Source of the DNA: Geobacter sp.
Lineage (GTDB): Bacteria; Desulfobacterota; Desulfuromonadia; Geobacterales; DSM-12255
DNA length: 64,000 bases
Assembly: GCA_009684525.1 (NCBI GenBank)
Contig: WKKR01000003.1
Location: forward strand, 473,505-537,504
Direction: 5' to 3'
The notes beneath the pieces were generated by a model. That model had not been told where the DNA came from. It ran no database searches and saw only the letters and a program-made list of their open reading frames with translations. Made by a program: the position numbers and the translations under genes. Shown here piece after piece: positions 38,140-47,317 of the stretch; the first letter of the stretch is position 1, and each line of letters opens with the position of its first letter.

Positions 38140-38940
38140 TCAGTAGCCGATCAGGTGCTGGCCTTCGCTTTTCATGAATTTTATGAGCCGGAGCAGGTTG
38201 GGAGACGGAAAGCCGACGGTGACCAGGATGAATGGTCCCTTGATGGCGAGTTCCGGTGTCTGGAGTATCTTGACCGATCGCAGATCCGCTGTAGCCGGCA
38301 CGATACCGATGGCGTTGGCTGATGCTGCGACCTCCCGAACGACGCCCACCGGTCCCTCGGCAGGGACAACCGCCTTCGTGAGCTCTTCGCCGGCCATGAT
38401 CCTGTCGGCGAGTACCCATGCCGTTCCGGTGCTCCATGCCCCCCAGACGACCGAGAGCGGCGCGTCTGCCCCGTCGACGTCATCCCAGTTGCGGTATCTG
38501 CCGGAGAAGATCTTGCGGAGCTGTTTCTCCGTCAGGCTGCTCACGGGATTCAGTGCATTGACGATAACCCGGTACTCCACGTCTTCATACAACTGCTGAT
38601 GCTGTATGAGTGCGCGATTGCGCAAAAGCAGCTTTCTTTCGAGGATCTGCCGCATGATCTCCTCGAAAGGAGCGGCGGCCAGTACCCCATCGCAGGCTCC
38701 CTGGTCAATTTCAGACATGGCCCAGGCTGGCGAAAGCTGGGCGGTTACGACCAGGCGGATGCCGGTGGCCTTTTCAAAGGCATCCTTGAGGGGAAGGATG
38801 AGGGCTGCAAGCGATTGCGGATCGCCATGCAGCCTGATCATCTCTATCCTGCGCTGGGCGGCATGAGCCGGTTGCGCCAGCAGCACAAGCGCCAGAACGG
38901 CGCCGAGCAGGGTCTGTATATGTCGGGTCCCAAGCGGCAT
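38140..38940 (-). CDS. Phosphate-type periplasmic substrate-binding protein, paralog 1
   Basis: 266 residues. Signal peptide ending at AHAAQ. PstS-like (PBP2) fold: [43 protein letters not shown] and AWSTGTAW. The most diverged of the three paralogs; the usual phosphate-binding serine/threonine loops are altered, so the ligand may not be phosphate. Third in the operon, directly before the chemoreceptor. No transporter membrane or ATPase genes nearby. Confidence 0.8.
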   Translation of the reverse strand: MPLGTRHIQTLLGAVLALVLLAQPAHAAQRRIEMIRLHGDPQSLAALILPLKDAFEKATGIRLVVTAQLSPAWAMSEIDQGACDGVLAAAPFEEIMRQILERKLLLRNRALIQHQQLYEDVEYRVIVNALNPVSSLTEKQLRKIFSGRYRNWDDVDGADAPLSVVWGAWSTGTAWVLADRIMAGEELTKAVVPAEGPVGVVREVAASANAIGIVPATADLRSVKILQTPELAIKGPFILVTVGFPSPNLLRLIKFMKSEGQHLIGY

Positions 38941-38975
38941 GCTTTCTTCCCTGTGTTGCTCGTTTGTCCGAGGAG

Positions 38976-39737
38976 CTATTTGATGTATTTCTGCCCTTCA
39001 CCCGTAATAAAGTCTATCAGCTTTCGGACGTTGGGCGATGGTGCTCCCTTGGTGAACAGCGTGGTCGGCCTGGTTACTTCCGGCGTTTCGATGATCTTGA
39101 CTCCGGTGACAGCCGCGGTTGACGGATAGATGGCAATGGCCTGCGGGGTCGAGGCCAGTGTCACTTTGATGTCTTCCAGTGAATTTACCTCCAGCGCTTC
39201 CTTGGCAGGCGGCGCGCCATCGAGGATCTTCTGCTGGAAGGCGCCGTTGGGGCCCGGGATCAGCTTGGCCCAGATCACGATCACCGGGGAATCCTGCCCG
39301 CCGACCTCTTTCCAGTTGGCGATCTTCTCGGTGAAGAGCCCTTTGAGCTGGTCCTTGGAGAGCTTGGTCACGGGGTTGGTGCTGTTCACGGCCACAAAGA
39401 CCTTGTCCTGCCTGATTGTTACGGCTTGGAAGGCATTGGGGTCTGCGACGGCAACCGCTTCCTTGGTGATCAGGTTTTTCAGCCCTTCGGCGGAAAAGCC
39501 CGCGACCAGGGCATCAGCCTCCCCTTTTTCCAGCTGTTGCACGCCGAACTTGCCACCGGTCTCCACCAGGATCAGGGTGTGGCCGCTCGTCTTTTCAAAG
39601 GCAGGTTTGATCGGCTTGAGAATCCCCTCGATGGCCGGGCCCCCGGCAGAGACCCTGATCTGGTCGGCAGAAGCGGTGGAAATGGTGGCAAAAAGGCAGA
39701 TGACTGCCATCAGAGCGGGATGGATCATTTTTTTCAT
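38976..39737 (-). CDS. Phosphate-type periplasmic substrate-binding protein, paralog 2
   Basis: 253 residues. Signal peptide MKKMIHPALMAVICLFATISTASA. PBP2-fold core: SAGGPAIEGILKPIKPAFEK, KLSKDQLKGLFTEKIANWKE, and a C-terminal TTLFTKGAPSPNVRKLIDFI. Clearly homologous to paralog 3 along its whole length. Middle gene of the operon, 45 bases after the previous stop codon. Confidence 0.82.
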   Translation of the reverse strand: MKKMIHPALMAVICLFATISTASADQIRVSAGGPAIEGILKPIKPAFEKTSGHTLILVETGGKFGVQQLEKGEADALVAGFSAEGLKNLITKEAVAVADPNAFQAVTIRQDKVFVAVNSTNPVTKLSKDQLKGLFTEKIANWKEVGGQDSPVIVIWAKLIPGPNGAFQQKILDGAPPAKEALEVNSLEDIKVTLASTPQAIAIYPSTAAVTGVKIIETPEVTRPTTLFTKGAPSPNVRKLIDFITGEGQKYIK

Positions 39738-39782
39738 GCAGATTTTTCTCCTCGTTTCGGATATGCAGTGGGCTAGCCGCGG

Positions 39783-40544
39783 TTATTTCCTGATATATTT
39801 CTGCCCCTCACCCTTGATGAAATCCAGCAGTTTCTGGACGTTGGCAGAGGGGCTCCCCTTGGTCAGCAGGGTGATGTCGCGCGACAGTTCAGGGGTCTCC
39901 GGGACATTGACGGTGTTGTCCACCAGTGCCAGCGGGCCGAAAGCGATTGCCGAAGGATTGGAGACGACGTTCTGTTTGACATCCTCTGCCGTGGTCGCGT
40001 CCAGGACATCCTTGGCAAACGCTTTGGTGCCGAGGAACTTCTTGGCGAACATGGAGTTGGTTCCCGGAGTGAGTTTGCCCATGACCACCAGGATCGGCTG
40101 GTCATCCCCTCCTACCTCCTTCCAGCTGGCGATCTCGCCGCTGAAGATCCCCTGCAGCTGTTCAGCGGTCAGTTTCGCGATCTTGTTCTCTTTGTTCACG
40201 ATGACCTTTACCAGGTCTTTGCCTATGACGACCTGTCCATAGGCTGCCGGGTCCTTGACTTCCACGCCTTCTTTCTTCATGAGCGCCAGCCAGTCGTTAA
40301 AAGAGAGGCCTGCGGCCGCAGCTTCCACAACCCCTTTGTCCAGGTCGAGCAGGGCGTTTTTCGGCCCGTTGGAAAGGATCGAGAGCTTGATTCCCGATGA
40401 CTTTTCAAAGGCGTCCTTGATCGGTTTCAGGATGTTTTCCGTGGGGGCTCCGCCAGCGCCGATCTTGAGTTCGGCTCCCCAGGCAGCGCCTGTGAGCATG
40501 CAGAGTGCGGCGGCGGTGACAACTGCTTTCATCATGTTGTACAT
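39783..40544 (-). CDS. Phosphate-type periplasmic substrate-binding protein, paralog 3
   Basis: 253 residues. Signal peptide ending AAWGA. Core: GAGGAPTENILKPIKDAFEK, KLTAEQLQGIFSGEIASWKE and a C-terminal LLTKGSPSANVQKLLDFIKG. AGGAGG is 7 bases before ATG 40544. First gene of the operon with two paralogs and the chemoreceptor. Its ligand is unknown. Confidence 0.82.
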   Translation of the reverse strand: MYNMMKAVVTAAALCMLTGAAWGAELKIGAGGAPTENILKPIKDAFEKSSGIKLSILSNGPKNALLDLDKGVVEAAAAGLSFNDWLALMKKEGVEVKDPAAYGQVVIGKDLVKVIVNKENKIAKLTAEQLQGIFSGEIASWKEVGGDDQPILVVMGKLTPGTNSMFAKKFLGTKAFAKDVLDATTAEDVKQNVVSNPSAIAFGPLALVDNTVNVPETPELSRDITLLTKGSPSANVQKLLDFIKGEGQKYIRK

Positions 40545-40729
40545 AGAGTTCCTCCTGTGAGGCTGATTTCCAGATCATCGGTATATTTGGGATTATCGGT
40601 TGCCAGGGGGGGAGCTTGAGCTCTTTGCTCGGTGAACCATAAATTTATTTTGCATATCAGGATATTGAAGCATTGTTTCGAGTGCCGCACTGGGGATTTC
40701 CCGATGAAGGTGCCGAAACCGCTCTGCAA

Positions 40730-40758
40730 TTGACAAACATACGGGTATGGACTATACA
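40730..40758 (+). promoter_or_regulatory. Promoter of the methyltransferase gene
   Basis: TTGACA (40730-40735), exact 17-base spacer, TATACA (40753-40758). One of the best sigma-70 matches in the window. Transcription would start near 40765, which rules out the in-frame ATG at 40747 and supports ATG 40780. Confidence 0.75.
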
Positions 40759-40779
40759 ATAAAACCTTTCGAGGAGCGT

Positions 40780-41937
40780 ATGGAACAGCACGTAGGGACA
40801 GTTTTGGAGGGGATTCTCAGGGAGCGCATCGCCGCACAAGGGCGGATGACTTTTGCGGCTTTCATGGCCGCCTGCCTCTATGAGCCGGGGCTGGGATATT
40901 ACACCTCGGCCGGGCGCAAGGTCGGCGCTGAGGGGGATTTCTATACCAGCAGCAATGTGCATCAGGCCTTTGGCCGTGTCATTGCCCACGAGCTGGTCCG
41001 GATGTGGGAATGCCTGGGGAGCCCGGCTGCCTTCGACATCGTCGAGGTGGGGGCCGGAGGGGGGCAACTGGCCCTCGACATCATGGATACCCTGGCCGAG
41101 ACCGCGCCGCGGCTCTATGGGGCCTCGACCTACCGCTGCATCGAAAAGGAGCCATCCCTGAAGGCGGCCCAGGCGGGCAAACTGGCTTCCCACGCCGCAC
41201 ACCTTGCCTGGAGCGACCCCGACGACCTGTTGAGCGGAAAGATCTCCTTCAGCGGCTGTCTCCTCTCCAACGAATTGATCGACTCCTTTCCGGTCCATCT
41301 GGTGGAAATGACCAAGGAGGGGCTGCGTGAAGTCTTTGTGGCCGTTACAGAAGAGGGGTTCGGCGAGGAGCTTGCCGAACCGTCGACCCCTGAGATTGCC
41401 GCCTACCTTGAGCGGGTCGGGGCTGTCTTGGTCGTCGGCCAGCGGGCGGAGATAAACCTGGCGGCGCCTCGCTGGATTGCTGCCGTTGCACAGGCCCTCA
41501 GCCGGGGTTTCGTGCTGACCATCGACTACGGCTACCCTGCCCAGGTCCTCTATGCGCCGGGCAGGATGAACGGCACGCTATTGTGCTACTACCGGCACAC
41601 CGTGGAAGAGAACCCCTATGTGCGCGCCGGCGATCAGGACATTACCAGCCATGTGGATTTCACTACCCTGATGCAGGTCGGCGAGGCAGCCGGTCTCGCC
41701 ACGGTCTGGTTCGGCGAGCAGTACCGCTTTCTCATGGCAGCAGGGATCATCGAGGAGCTGATGGCCCTCGAAGCGCGGTCATCCAGCGAGGAGGAGCGCA
41801 TAAAGCACCGTCTGACGCTGAAGAAGCTGATGCTGCCCGACGGAGGGATGGGGGACACCTTCCGCGTGCTGGTCCAGAGCAAGGGAGTGACCGATCCAAA
41901 GCTCCTCTGCATGCGGGACTGGCGGAAGCTTTTTTGA
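40780..41937 (+). CDS. SAM-dependent methyltransferase, MidA/NDUFAF7 (DUF185) family
   Basis: 385 residues. Family landmarks: GRMTFAAFMAACLYEPGLGYY, GAEGDFYTSSNVHQAFGRVI, the SAM site FDIVEVGAGGGQLALDIM, SNELIDSFPVHLVEM and GFVLTIDYGYPAQVLYAPGR. In mitochondria this family methylates an arginine of a complex I subunit; the bacterial substrate is unproven. GAGGAG lies directly before ATG 40780. Confidence 0.88.
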   Translation: MEQHVGTVLEGILRERIAAQGRMTFAAFMAACLYEPGLGYYTSAGRKVGAEGDFYTSSNVHQAFGRVIAHELVRMWECLGSPAAFDIVEVGAGGGQLALDIMDTLAETAPRLYGASTYRCIEKEPSLKAAQAGKLASHAAHLAWSDPDDLLSGKISFSGCLLSNELIDSFPVHLVEMTKEGLREVFVAVTEEGFGEELAEPSTPEIAAYLERVGAVLVVGQRAEINLAAPRWIAAVAQALSRGFVLTIDYGYPAQVLYAPGRMNGTLLCYYRHTVEENPYVRAGDQDITSHVDFTTLMQVGEAAGLATVWFGEQYRFLMAAGIIEELMALEARSSSEEERIKHRLTLKKLMLPDGGMGDTFRVLVQSKGVTDPKLLCMRDWRKLF

Positions 41938-41984
41938 CCGAATCCGGGGAGAATGATAGACTTTCATCATGATTTTGCAGAGAG

Positions 41985-43088
41985 ATGCCGCCGCAGATGA
42001 CTGATACGCTTAAGGCCCTGGTCTTTGACCTGGATGGGACCCTCTATTTCAGCGAGGAACTCGGTCGGGAGATCGGTAGGATCGCAGCGGTCTACATTGC
42101 CCGACTGAAGGGGATCGACACCGCAGCCGCCGTCAAGCTGCTCAGGGAGACGCGGCAACGGCTGACGCGGTCGCAGGGTTTCGAGGCGTCATTGAGCATC
42201 GCCTGCCTGGACCTTGGCGGCAACCTGGAAGACCTGCATGCGTTGTTTGCCAGCGAGGTGAACCCCGACGGTATCCTGCAGAGGGACGAGCGGGTAGTGG
42301 CATCTCTGGCGGCCCTGGGGCGCAGATTCGCCCTCCATCTCTACACCAACAACAACCGGGCGCTTTCGTCGCGGATTATGGAGATTATCGGTGTGACCGG
42401 CATGTTCGACCGGGTCTTTACCATCGAGGACTCCTGGCGCCCCAAGCCTGACCGCCAGGTGCTGACGGAACTCTTTGCCGGGATCGGACTGGAGCCGGGC
42501 GAGACCCTGTTCGTCGGTGACCGGTACGATATCGACCTGCTCCTCCCCAGACAGATGGGGGCGCAGGTTCATCTTGTCGGCAGGATCGAGGACCTGCTGG
42601 CCCTGAACGAGATTACAGAGAGAGGACAGACCATGAGTGGAGCAACCAAAGAGATGCTGGACGCCATCCTGCGGGCGATGGAGATAGAGAAGGAAACCTT
42701 TGATTTCTACACCAAGGCAGAGCAGAAGACGTTCAATGCCGGGGGAAAACGGATATTCCACTGGCTCGCCAAGACCGAGGAAGAGCACTACCTGAAGCTT
42801 TCGGAACTCTACGCCTCCCTGGAGAGCAGCGAACGCTGGGTCTTCTATGGCGGCTCCACCATCGAGCTGGAGCCGGATGCCGGCGGGCATGTCGGTTTCG
42901 ATACCGGGGACCGGGAAGCGCTGGAAGTCGCCATGGAGATCGAAAAAAAGGGGATCGCCTATTTCGGGCAGCTCATCGAGAAGACCGATGATCCCGAGGG
43001 GCGGAGCATGCTCACCACGCTCCTCAACGAGGAACGTGAACATCTGCGGATCATCGCGGAGAAGTACGGGGCGCTTTCCAAGGGGTAG
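41985..43088 (+). CDS. HAD-family phosphatase fused to a rubrerythrin-like ferritin domain
   Basis: 367 residues in one frame. Residues about 5-205 are a haloacid dehalogenase-type hydrolase: LKALVFDLDGTLYFSEEL (nucleophile Asp), HLYTNNNRALSS, RPKPDRQVL and GETLFVGDRYDIDLLLP. Residues about 216-367 resemble a rubrerythrin/ferritin four-helix domain: AMEIEKETFDFYTKAEQ, KTEEEHYLKLSELY, AMEIEKKGIAYFGQLIEK and NEEREHLRIIAEKY, with the E-x2-H iron ligands. An internal ATG at 42633 preceded by AGAGAGGA could also give the second domain alone. ATG 41997 is an alternative start for the whole. Confidence 0.82.
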   Translation: MPPQMTDTLKALVFDLDGTLYFSEELGREIGRIAAVYIARLKGIDTAAAVKLLRETRQRLTRSQGFEASLSIACLDLGGNLEDLHALFASEVNPDGILQRDERVVASLAALGRRFALHLYTNNNRALSSRIMEIIGVTGMFDRVFTIEDSWRPKPDRQVLTELFAGIGLEPGETLFVGDRYDIDLLLPRQMGAQVHLVGRIEDLLALNEITERGQTMSGATKEMLDAILRAMEIEKETFDFYTKAEQKTFNAGGKRIFHWLAKTEEEHYLKLSELYASLESSERWVFYGGSTIELEPDAGGHVGFDTGDREALEVAMEIEKKGIAYFGQLIEKTDDPEGRSMLTTLLNEEREHLRIIAEKYGALSKG

Positions 43089-43142
43089 GCAGCGGTTGCG
43101 AGACGGATTCGCGGCGTGAAAGACCGGAGGTTGCAGGTGGCG

Positions 43143-44537
43143 ATGCGTCAGGAAAAGGATACCCTCGGGTTCGTCAAGGTGCCGGCATCGGCATATTTCG
43201 GTGCCCAGACTGCGCGTGCCGTGGCCAACTTCCCCATTTCGGGGTTGAAACCCCATCCGGCGCTGGTCTGGGCCACTGTCCTCATCAAGAAGTGTGCGGC
43301 CAGGGCCAACATGGCCACTGGTCGGCTCCCGCGGGAGATCGGCGACGCGGTGCTCTCCGCTGCCGACGAGATCCTGGCGGGCAGGCTTGCTGACCAGTTC
43401 GTGGTCGATCCGTTTCAGGCCGGTGCCGGCACGTCCCACAACATGAATGTCAACGAGGTTCTGGCCAATCGGGCAGCCGAGCTCCTGGGGGGGAGCCGCG
43501 GGGTGTACGACCGGGTTCATCCCAACGACCACGTGAACATGGCCCAGTCCACCAATGACGTCTTCCCGACAGCCCTGCGGCTTGCCTGCCTGCGACTGAC
43601 CGAGGAATTCCTGCCGGCCCTGGCGCTCTTGCGGGATGCCCTGGGGCGGAAGGGAGAGGAGTTCGACACGATCCTCAAGTCCGGGCGGACCCATCTGCAG
43701 GATGCGGTGCCGATCCGGCTCGGCCAGGAGTTTGCCGCCTATGCCCTGGCCATCGACAAGAACCTGCAAGGGGTCGAGCGAGCCCTGCCCGAGCTCCGGG
43801 AACTGGGGCTCGGCGGGACAGCGGTCGGAACCGGGCTGAACGCTGAGGACCGCTATATCGATCTGGTGATTGCCGAGCTGGCGCGGGAAAGCGGTTTCCC
43901 GCTGGTCCGGGGCCGCGACCTGGTGGAGAGAATGGAGAACATGGACCCCTTTGTGGCCCTCTCTTCGGCGCTCAAGGGGACAGCGGTCAACCTGATCCGC
44001 ATTGCCAACGACTTGAGGCTTCTTGCCTCCGGTCCCCGAACCGGTTTTGACGAGATCTCCCTGCCTGCCCTGCAGCCCGGCTCCTCCATCATGCCGGGCA
44101 AGGTCAATCCCTCCATGGCGGAACTGACCGATATGGTGGCGTTTCAGGTGATCGGCTGCGATACCGTGGTGACCATGGCGGCTCAAGCGGGACAGCTGGA
44201 GCTGAACGTGATGATGCCGGTGATCGCCTTCAACCTCCTTTCTTCCCTGACGATTCTCTCCAATGCGGTGCGCAAACTGGCAACGTCCTGCATTGACGGA
44301 ATCGTTGCCCATCCGGACCAATGCCGGCGGTATCTCGACGATTCCCTCGGCCTGGCTACGGTTCTGGCACCGTACATCGGTTATGCTGCCGCTGCGGAGA
44401 TCGCCAAGGAAGCGGTTCGCAACGGAAAGAGCATTCGCGAGACCGTCCTGGAGAAGGGAATCCTTTCGGATGAGCGTCTGACGGCCCTTTTGGAGCCGAT
44501 GTCGCTCACCACTCCCGGCGTACCGGGCAAGCACTAG
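43143..44537 (+). CDS. aspA: Aspartate ammonia-lyase (aspartase) or close fumarase/aspartase-superfamily lyase
   Basis: 464 residues. Superfamily signature GSSIMPGKVNPSMAELTDMV, catalytic loop with serine, plus LKSGRTHLQDAVPIRLGQEF and AGTSHNMNVNEVLANRA. The start MRQEKDTLGFVKVPASAYFG and AAQAGQLELNVMMPVIAFNL favour aspartase over fumarase C. It would convert aspartate to fumarate and ammonia. A GTG at 43137 with GGAGG at ideal distance is an equally possible start. Its TAG stop is part of the terminal inverted repeat of the following element. Confidence 0.8.
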   Translation: MRQEKDTLGFVKVPASAYFGAQTARAVANFPISGLKPHPALVWATVLIKKCAARANMATGRLPREIGDAVLSAADEILAGRLADQFVVDPFQAGAGTSHNMNVNEVLANRAAELLGGSRGVYDRVHPNDHVNMAQSTNDVFPTALRLACLRLTEEFLPALALLRDALGRKGEEFDTILKSGRTHLQDAVPIRLGQEFAAYALAIDKNLQGVERALPELRELGLGGTAVGTGLNAEDRYIDLVIAELARESGFPLVRGRDLVERMENMDPFVALSSALKGTAVNLIRIANDLRLLASGPRTGFDEISLPALQPGSSIMPGKVNPSMAELTDMVAFQVIGCDTVVTMAAQAGQLELNVMMPVIAFNLLSSLTILSNAVRKLATSCIDGIVAHPDQCRRYLDDSLGLATVLAPYIGYAAAAEIAKEAVRNGKSIRETVLEKGILSDERLTALLEPMSLTTPGVPGKH

Positions 44538-44719
44538 CAGGTTGTAGAAACCTCAGGTTGTTCAATAACGGTCAGATCGTCGCACCCGCAGAAAGCCCCG
44601 CGGAGGCGTGGTACCCTCAGGGCATAAACAACGCTACGCCGCACAAGGCGGCTTTTGAGGACGGCGGCGAGATGGCTGTTTTTAGCTACGCTGAAACTTC
44701 GTTTTCAACAACCTGCTAG
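44534..44719 (+). repeat. Inverted-repeat genomic element, copy 2
   Basis: 186 bases with perfect 12-bp terminal inverted repeats CTAGCAGGTTGT (44534-44545) and ACAACCTGCTAG (44708-44719), and a nested CAGGTTGTT at 44554. The core is the reverse complement of the element at 27214. No open frame of interest. Looks like a small non-autonomous mobile element or an extragenic palindrome family. The left end overlaps the lyase stop codon; the right end is 43 bases before the NifU-like gene. Confidence 0.78.
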
Positions 44720-44762
44720 CAGACAGGTCGATGCGACCGTACACGACAAAGGAGAAGCAGTC

Positions 44763-44984
44763 ATGATCGAAGAGGTAAAAAAGGTATTGGAACAGGTCCG
44801 GCCCGCCCTGCAGGCCGACGGCGGCGATGTGGAACTGGTGGAAGTTACCGAGGATGGCGTGGTCAAGGTGCGGCTCAAGGGGGCCTGCGGATCGTGCCCC
44901 ATGTCCACCATGACCCTCAAGATGGGGATCGAGCGAACCCTCATGGAGAAGGTACCCGGCGTCAAGGAAGTGGTCGGCGTCTGA
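44763..44984 (+). CDS. NifU C-terminal domain protein (iron-sulfur scaffold)
   Basis: 73 residues, a stand-alone Nfu domain. [20 protein letters not shown] and the cluster-binding [18 protein letters not shown] (C-x2-C) are intact. Holds and delivers a [4Fe-4S] cluster to target enzymes as a dimer. AAGGAG precedes ATG 44763. Separated from the upstream lyase by the repeat element. Confidence 0.93.
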   Translation: MIEEVKKVLEQVRPALQADGGDVELVEVTEDGVVKVRLKGACGSCPMSTMTLKMGIERTLMEKVPGVKEVVGV

Positions 44985-45093
44985 TCGTTTCACACGGGAA
45001 GAACATGGATGAGAGGCACGGGGCGCGGAAGCAATTTCGCGCCCTTTGTGCAGATCGGTTACGCAGAATCAGTTTTGTCGGAGGGGAAAGAGG

Positions 45094-46284
45094 ATGAGTC
45101 TGATCCGGCGCAGAACGCGGCGCGGCTTTCCACGCACCCGGCATTTCCTCGGCAGATTCAGGAAAAGCACGGAGGCGTCCGTCACCCAGGGGAATCTGGT
45201 GGAGCTTTTTCCCGACGGCGGCGCGTTTTTCCCATCGTTTTTCGCCTCTCTGCAGACTGCGCAACGGACAATCTCCCTTGAATTTTACATCATTCGCGAC
45301 GACGCCATCGGGCAACAGATGGCCGAACTGTTGGTCGATGCGGTGCGGCGCGGCGTCACGGTTTCTCTCCTGTACGACTACATCGGCAGTTTCGAGACGA
45401 TGAGCGCCTTTTTCCGGCGACTCGAAGAGGCAGGGGTCACCTGCCGCGCCTTCAACCCACCCCCTTTCCGTCGCGGGCTTGGCTGGTTCGACAAGCGCGA
45501 CCATCGCAAGATTGCCGTCATCGACGGGACCATGGCCTTTGCCGGAGGGATGAACATCGGCGACGAGTATGCGGGATTCGGCGAGGACCGCCAAAGGTGG
45601 CGGGATGTCGGCATCAGGATCACCGGCCCTGCGGTTCTCGAATTGCAACGGCTGTTCTGCGAGAACTGGGCGGATGAAACCGGTGCAAATCCTGCCGGAT
45701 GCGATCGAATCCCTTCAAGGCTGCCGCAGGGGGGCGATGCGACGGTGCATATCGTCAGCGGCGGACCGCACCATACCCGTTCCTTTATCCGCAATGCGTT
45801 CCGACTGGCCATTGCCGGTGCCTCTCGCAGCATCACCATTGCCAACCCCTACTTCGTCCCCGGCCCCCGTCTGATCCGCTCCCTGTTACGCGCTTCTCGG
45901 CGTGGGGTGCGCATTCGCCTGATTCTCCCGGCGGTGAACGATGTCCCGCTGGTCAGGCTGGTGAGCCGGAGTACCTACTCCTCTCTCTTGCGCGCCGGGA
46001 TCGAGATCTACGAGCGGGAAGGGACTGTGCTCCATGCCAAGGTGATGAGTATTGACGGCTGCTGGTCTATCATCGGCTCCGCCAACCTGGATCAGCGGAG
46101 TTTCCACAGGAATTTCGAGGTCAACCTGATTGTAGACAGCCGTGCCTTCGGCTGCCAGGTGGACGTGATGCTCGGCATGGATCTGGCCAAGTCGAAACGG
46201 GTGATACTTGAAGAGCATGAGCGGCGAGGCTGGCTCATCCGCATGCTGGAGCGTCTCTGTTCCCCCATCAGCTGGTTCCTGTGA
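45094..46284 (+). CDS. Cardiolipin synthase, phospholipase D family (ClsB-like)
   Basis: 396 residues with both HKD motifs: DKRDHRKIAVIDGTMAFAGG and VLHAKVMSIDGCWSIIGSAN. Joins phosphatidylglycerol units or PG with another lipid to form cardiolipin at the inner membrane. No N-terminal membrane helices are present, unlike ClsA, and the basic start (RRRTRRGFPRTRHFL) suggests peripheral membrane binding. GGAGGGGAAAGAGG precedes ATG 45094. Confidence 0.9.
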   Translation: MSLIRRRTRRGFPRTRHFLGRFRKSTEASVTQGNLVELFPDGGAFFPSFFASLQTAQRTISLEFYIIRDDAIGQQMAELLVDAVRRGVTVSLLYDYIGSFETMSAFFRRLEEAGVTCRAFNPPPFRRGLGWFDKRDHRKIAVIDGTMAFAGGMNIGDEYAGFGEDRQRWRDVGIRITGPAVLELQRLFCENWADETGANPAGCDRIPSRLPQGGDATVHIVSGGPHHTRSFIRNAFRLAIAGASRSITIANPYFVPGPRLIRSLLRASRRGVRIRLILPAVNDVPLVRLVSRSTYSSLLRAGIEIYEREGTVLHAKVMSIDGCWSIIGSANLDQRSFHRNFEVNLIVDSRAFGCQVDVMLGMDLAKSKRVILEEHERRGWLIRMLERLCSPISWFL

Positions 46285-46449
46285 AGCCCCTGTACGACAT
46301 GTGATACGGATCTGCCGCCGTGGTTACGGCACGCTGGACACTGCCGGGCGGCGTTCCGCGCGTGTATGTTTTTACTACACCGTGGATATTTTCTGCCGAT
46401 ACGGTAAACTGGGGCTGTTAGCGCCGATCTGCGCGATGAGGAGAGCACC

Positions 46450-47286
46450 TTGGGAACTCATAAGCATGTGGGAGAACTGCTGGTGGAGGCCGGTATCATT
46501 ACCGCAAAGACCCTGGAACGTGCCTTGGAGCGCCAGCAGGGAACCGGTCGACGGATCGGGGCCATCCTGGAGGATATGGGGGTCGTCACCGAGGACGAAC
46601 TCGTTGACGTGATGGCAGCGCAGCTTTCCATGCGCACCGCGAAAAAGATCCGGGGGCATGCCTTTCCGCCCGCAATTCTCGCCCTGGTGACTGCCGAATT
46701 TGCCGTGGAGCATACCATTTTCCCCCTGCAATTGAAGGACGGCATGCTGGCAGTGGCCGTGGCAGACCCTACCGCACTGGACGTGCTCGACGACATTGCC
46801 CGGAGCACCGGCCACCGGGTCATGGCGGTCCTCTCCTCAGCCGAGGAGATCACGGCGGCGATACGGGAATACTATTTCAAGGGGGAAGAGGTTGCCAAGA
46901 CCTCACCCTGTCGCATCCTCGTGGTCGAAGATTCGCCGGTGGTGGCCAATGTGATCAAAGCGGCATTGGAGCGGGAGGGGTTCGAGGTGCTGCAGGCTGC
47001 CGACGGGGTCGAAGGGTTGAAGGCTGCCCTAAGCAGCATGCCTTGTCTGATCCTCTGCGATGCGGTGATGCCGCGCATGGACGGTTTCGGGCTGAGACGG
47101 GCGTTGGCAGCCCAGGCGGAAACCGCGGATACGCCGGTGATCCTGCTTACGTCCAAGGCGTCACCCGAGGAGGAGCAGAAAGCGCTCTCCTCGGGGTTCT
47201 TCGACTTCATTGCCAAGCCGGTCAACGCAGTAAGAATCATCTCCCGCATCAGGCGCGCCTTGGCGATGACGGCGAAGAATCGCTGA
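46450..47286 (+). CDS. MshEN (type II secretion ATPase N-terminal) domain fused to a response-regulator receiver
   Basis: 278 residues. Residues about 1-145 match the N-domain of PilB/GspE ATPases: VGELLVEAGIITAKTLERAL, GRRIGAILEDMGVVTEDELV, AVAVADPTALDVLDDIA. MshEN motifs of this kind often bind cyclic di-GMP. Residues about 155-275 are a receiver domain (CRILVVEDSPVVANVIKAAL, phospho-Asp in ILCDAVMPRMDG, ILLTSKAS, Lys in DFIAKPV). No ATPase or output domain. Start is TTG 46450 with GAGGAGAG upstream. Confidence 0.85.
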   Translation: MGTHKHVGELLVEAGIITAKTLERALERQQGTGRRIGAILEDMGVVTEDELVDVMAAQLSMRTAKKIRGHAFPPAILALVTAEFAVEHTIFPLQLKDGMLAVAVADPTALDVLDDIARSTGHRVMAVLSSAEEITAAIREYYFKGEEVAKTSPCRILVVEDSPVVANVIKAALEREGFEVLQAADGVEGLKAALSSMPCLILCDAVMPRMDGFGLRRALAAQAETADTPVILLTSKASPEEEQKALSSGFFDFIAKPVNAVRIISRIRRALAMTAKNR

Positions 47287-47317
47287 CATCCTTTGGCCGA
47301 GCTCTGTCTTCTGTGCT

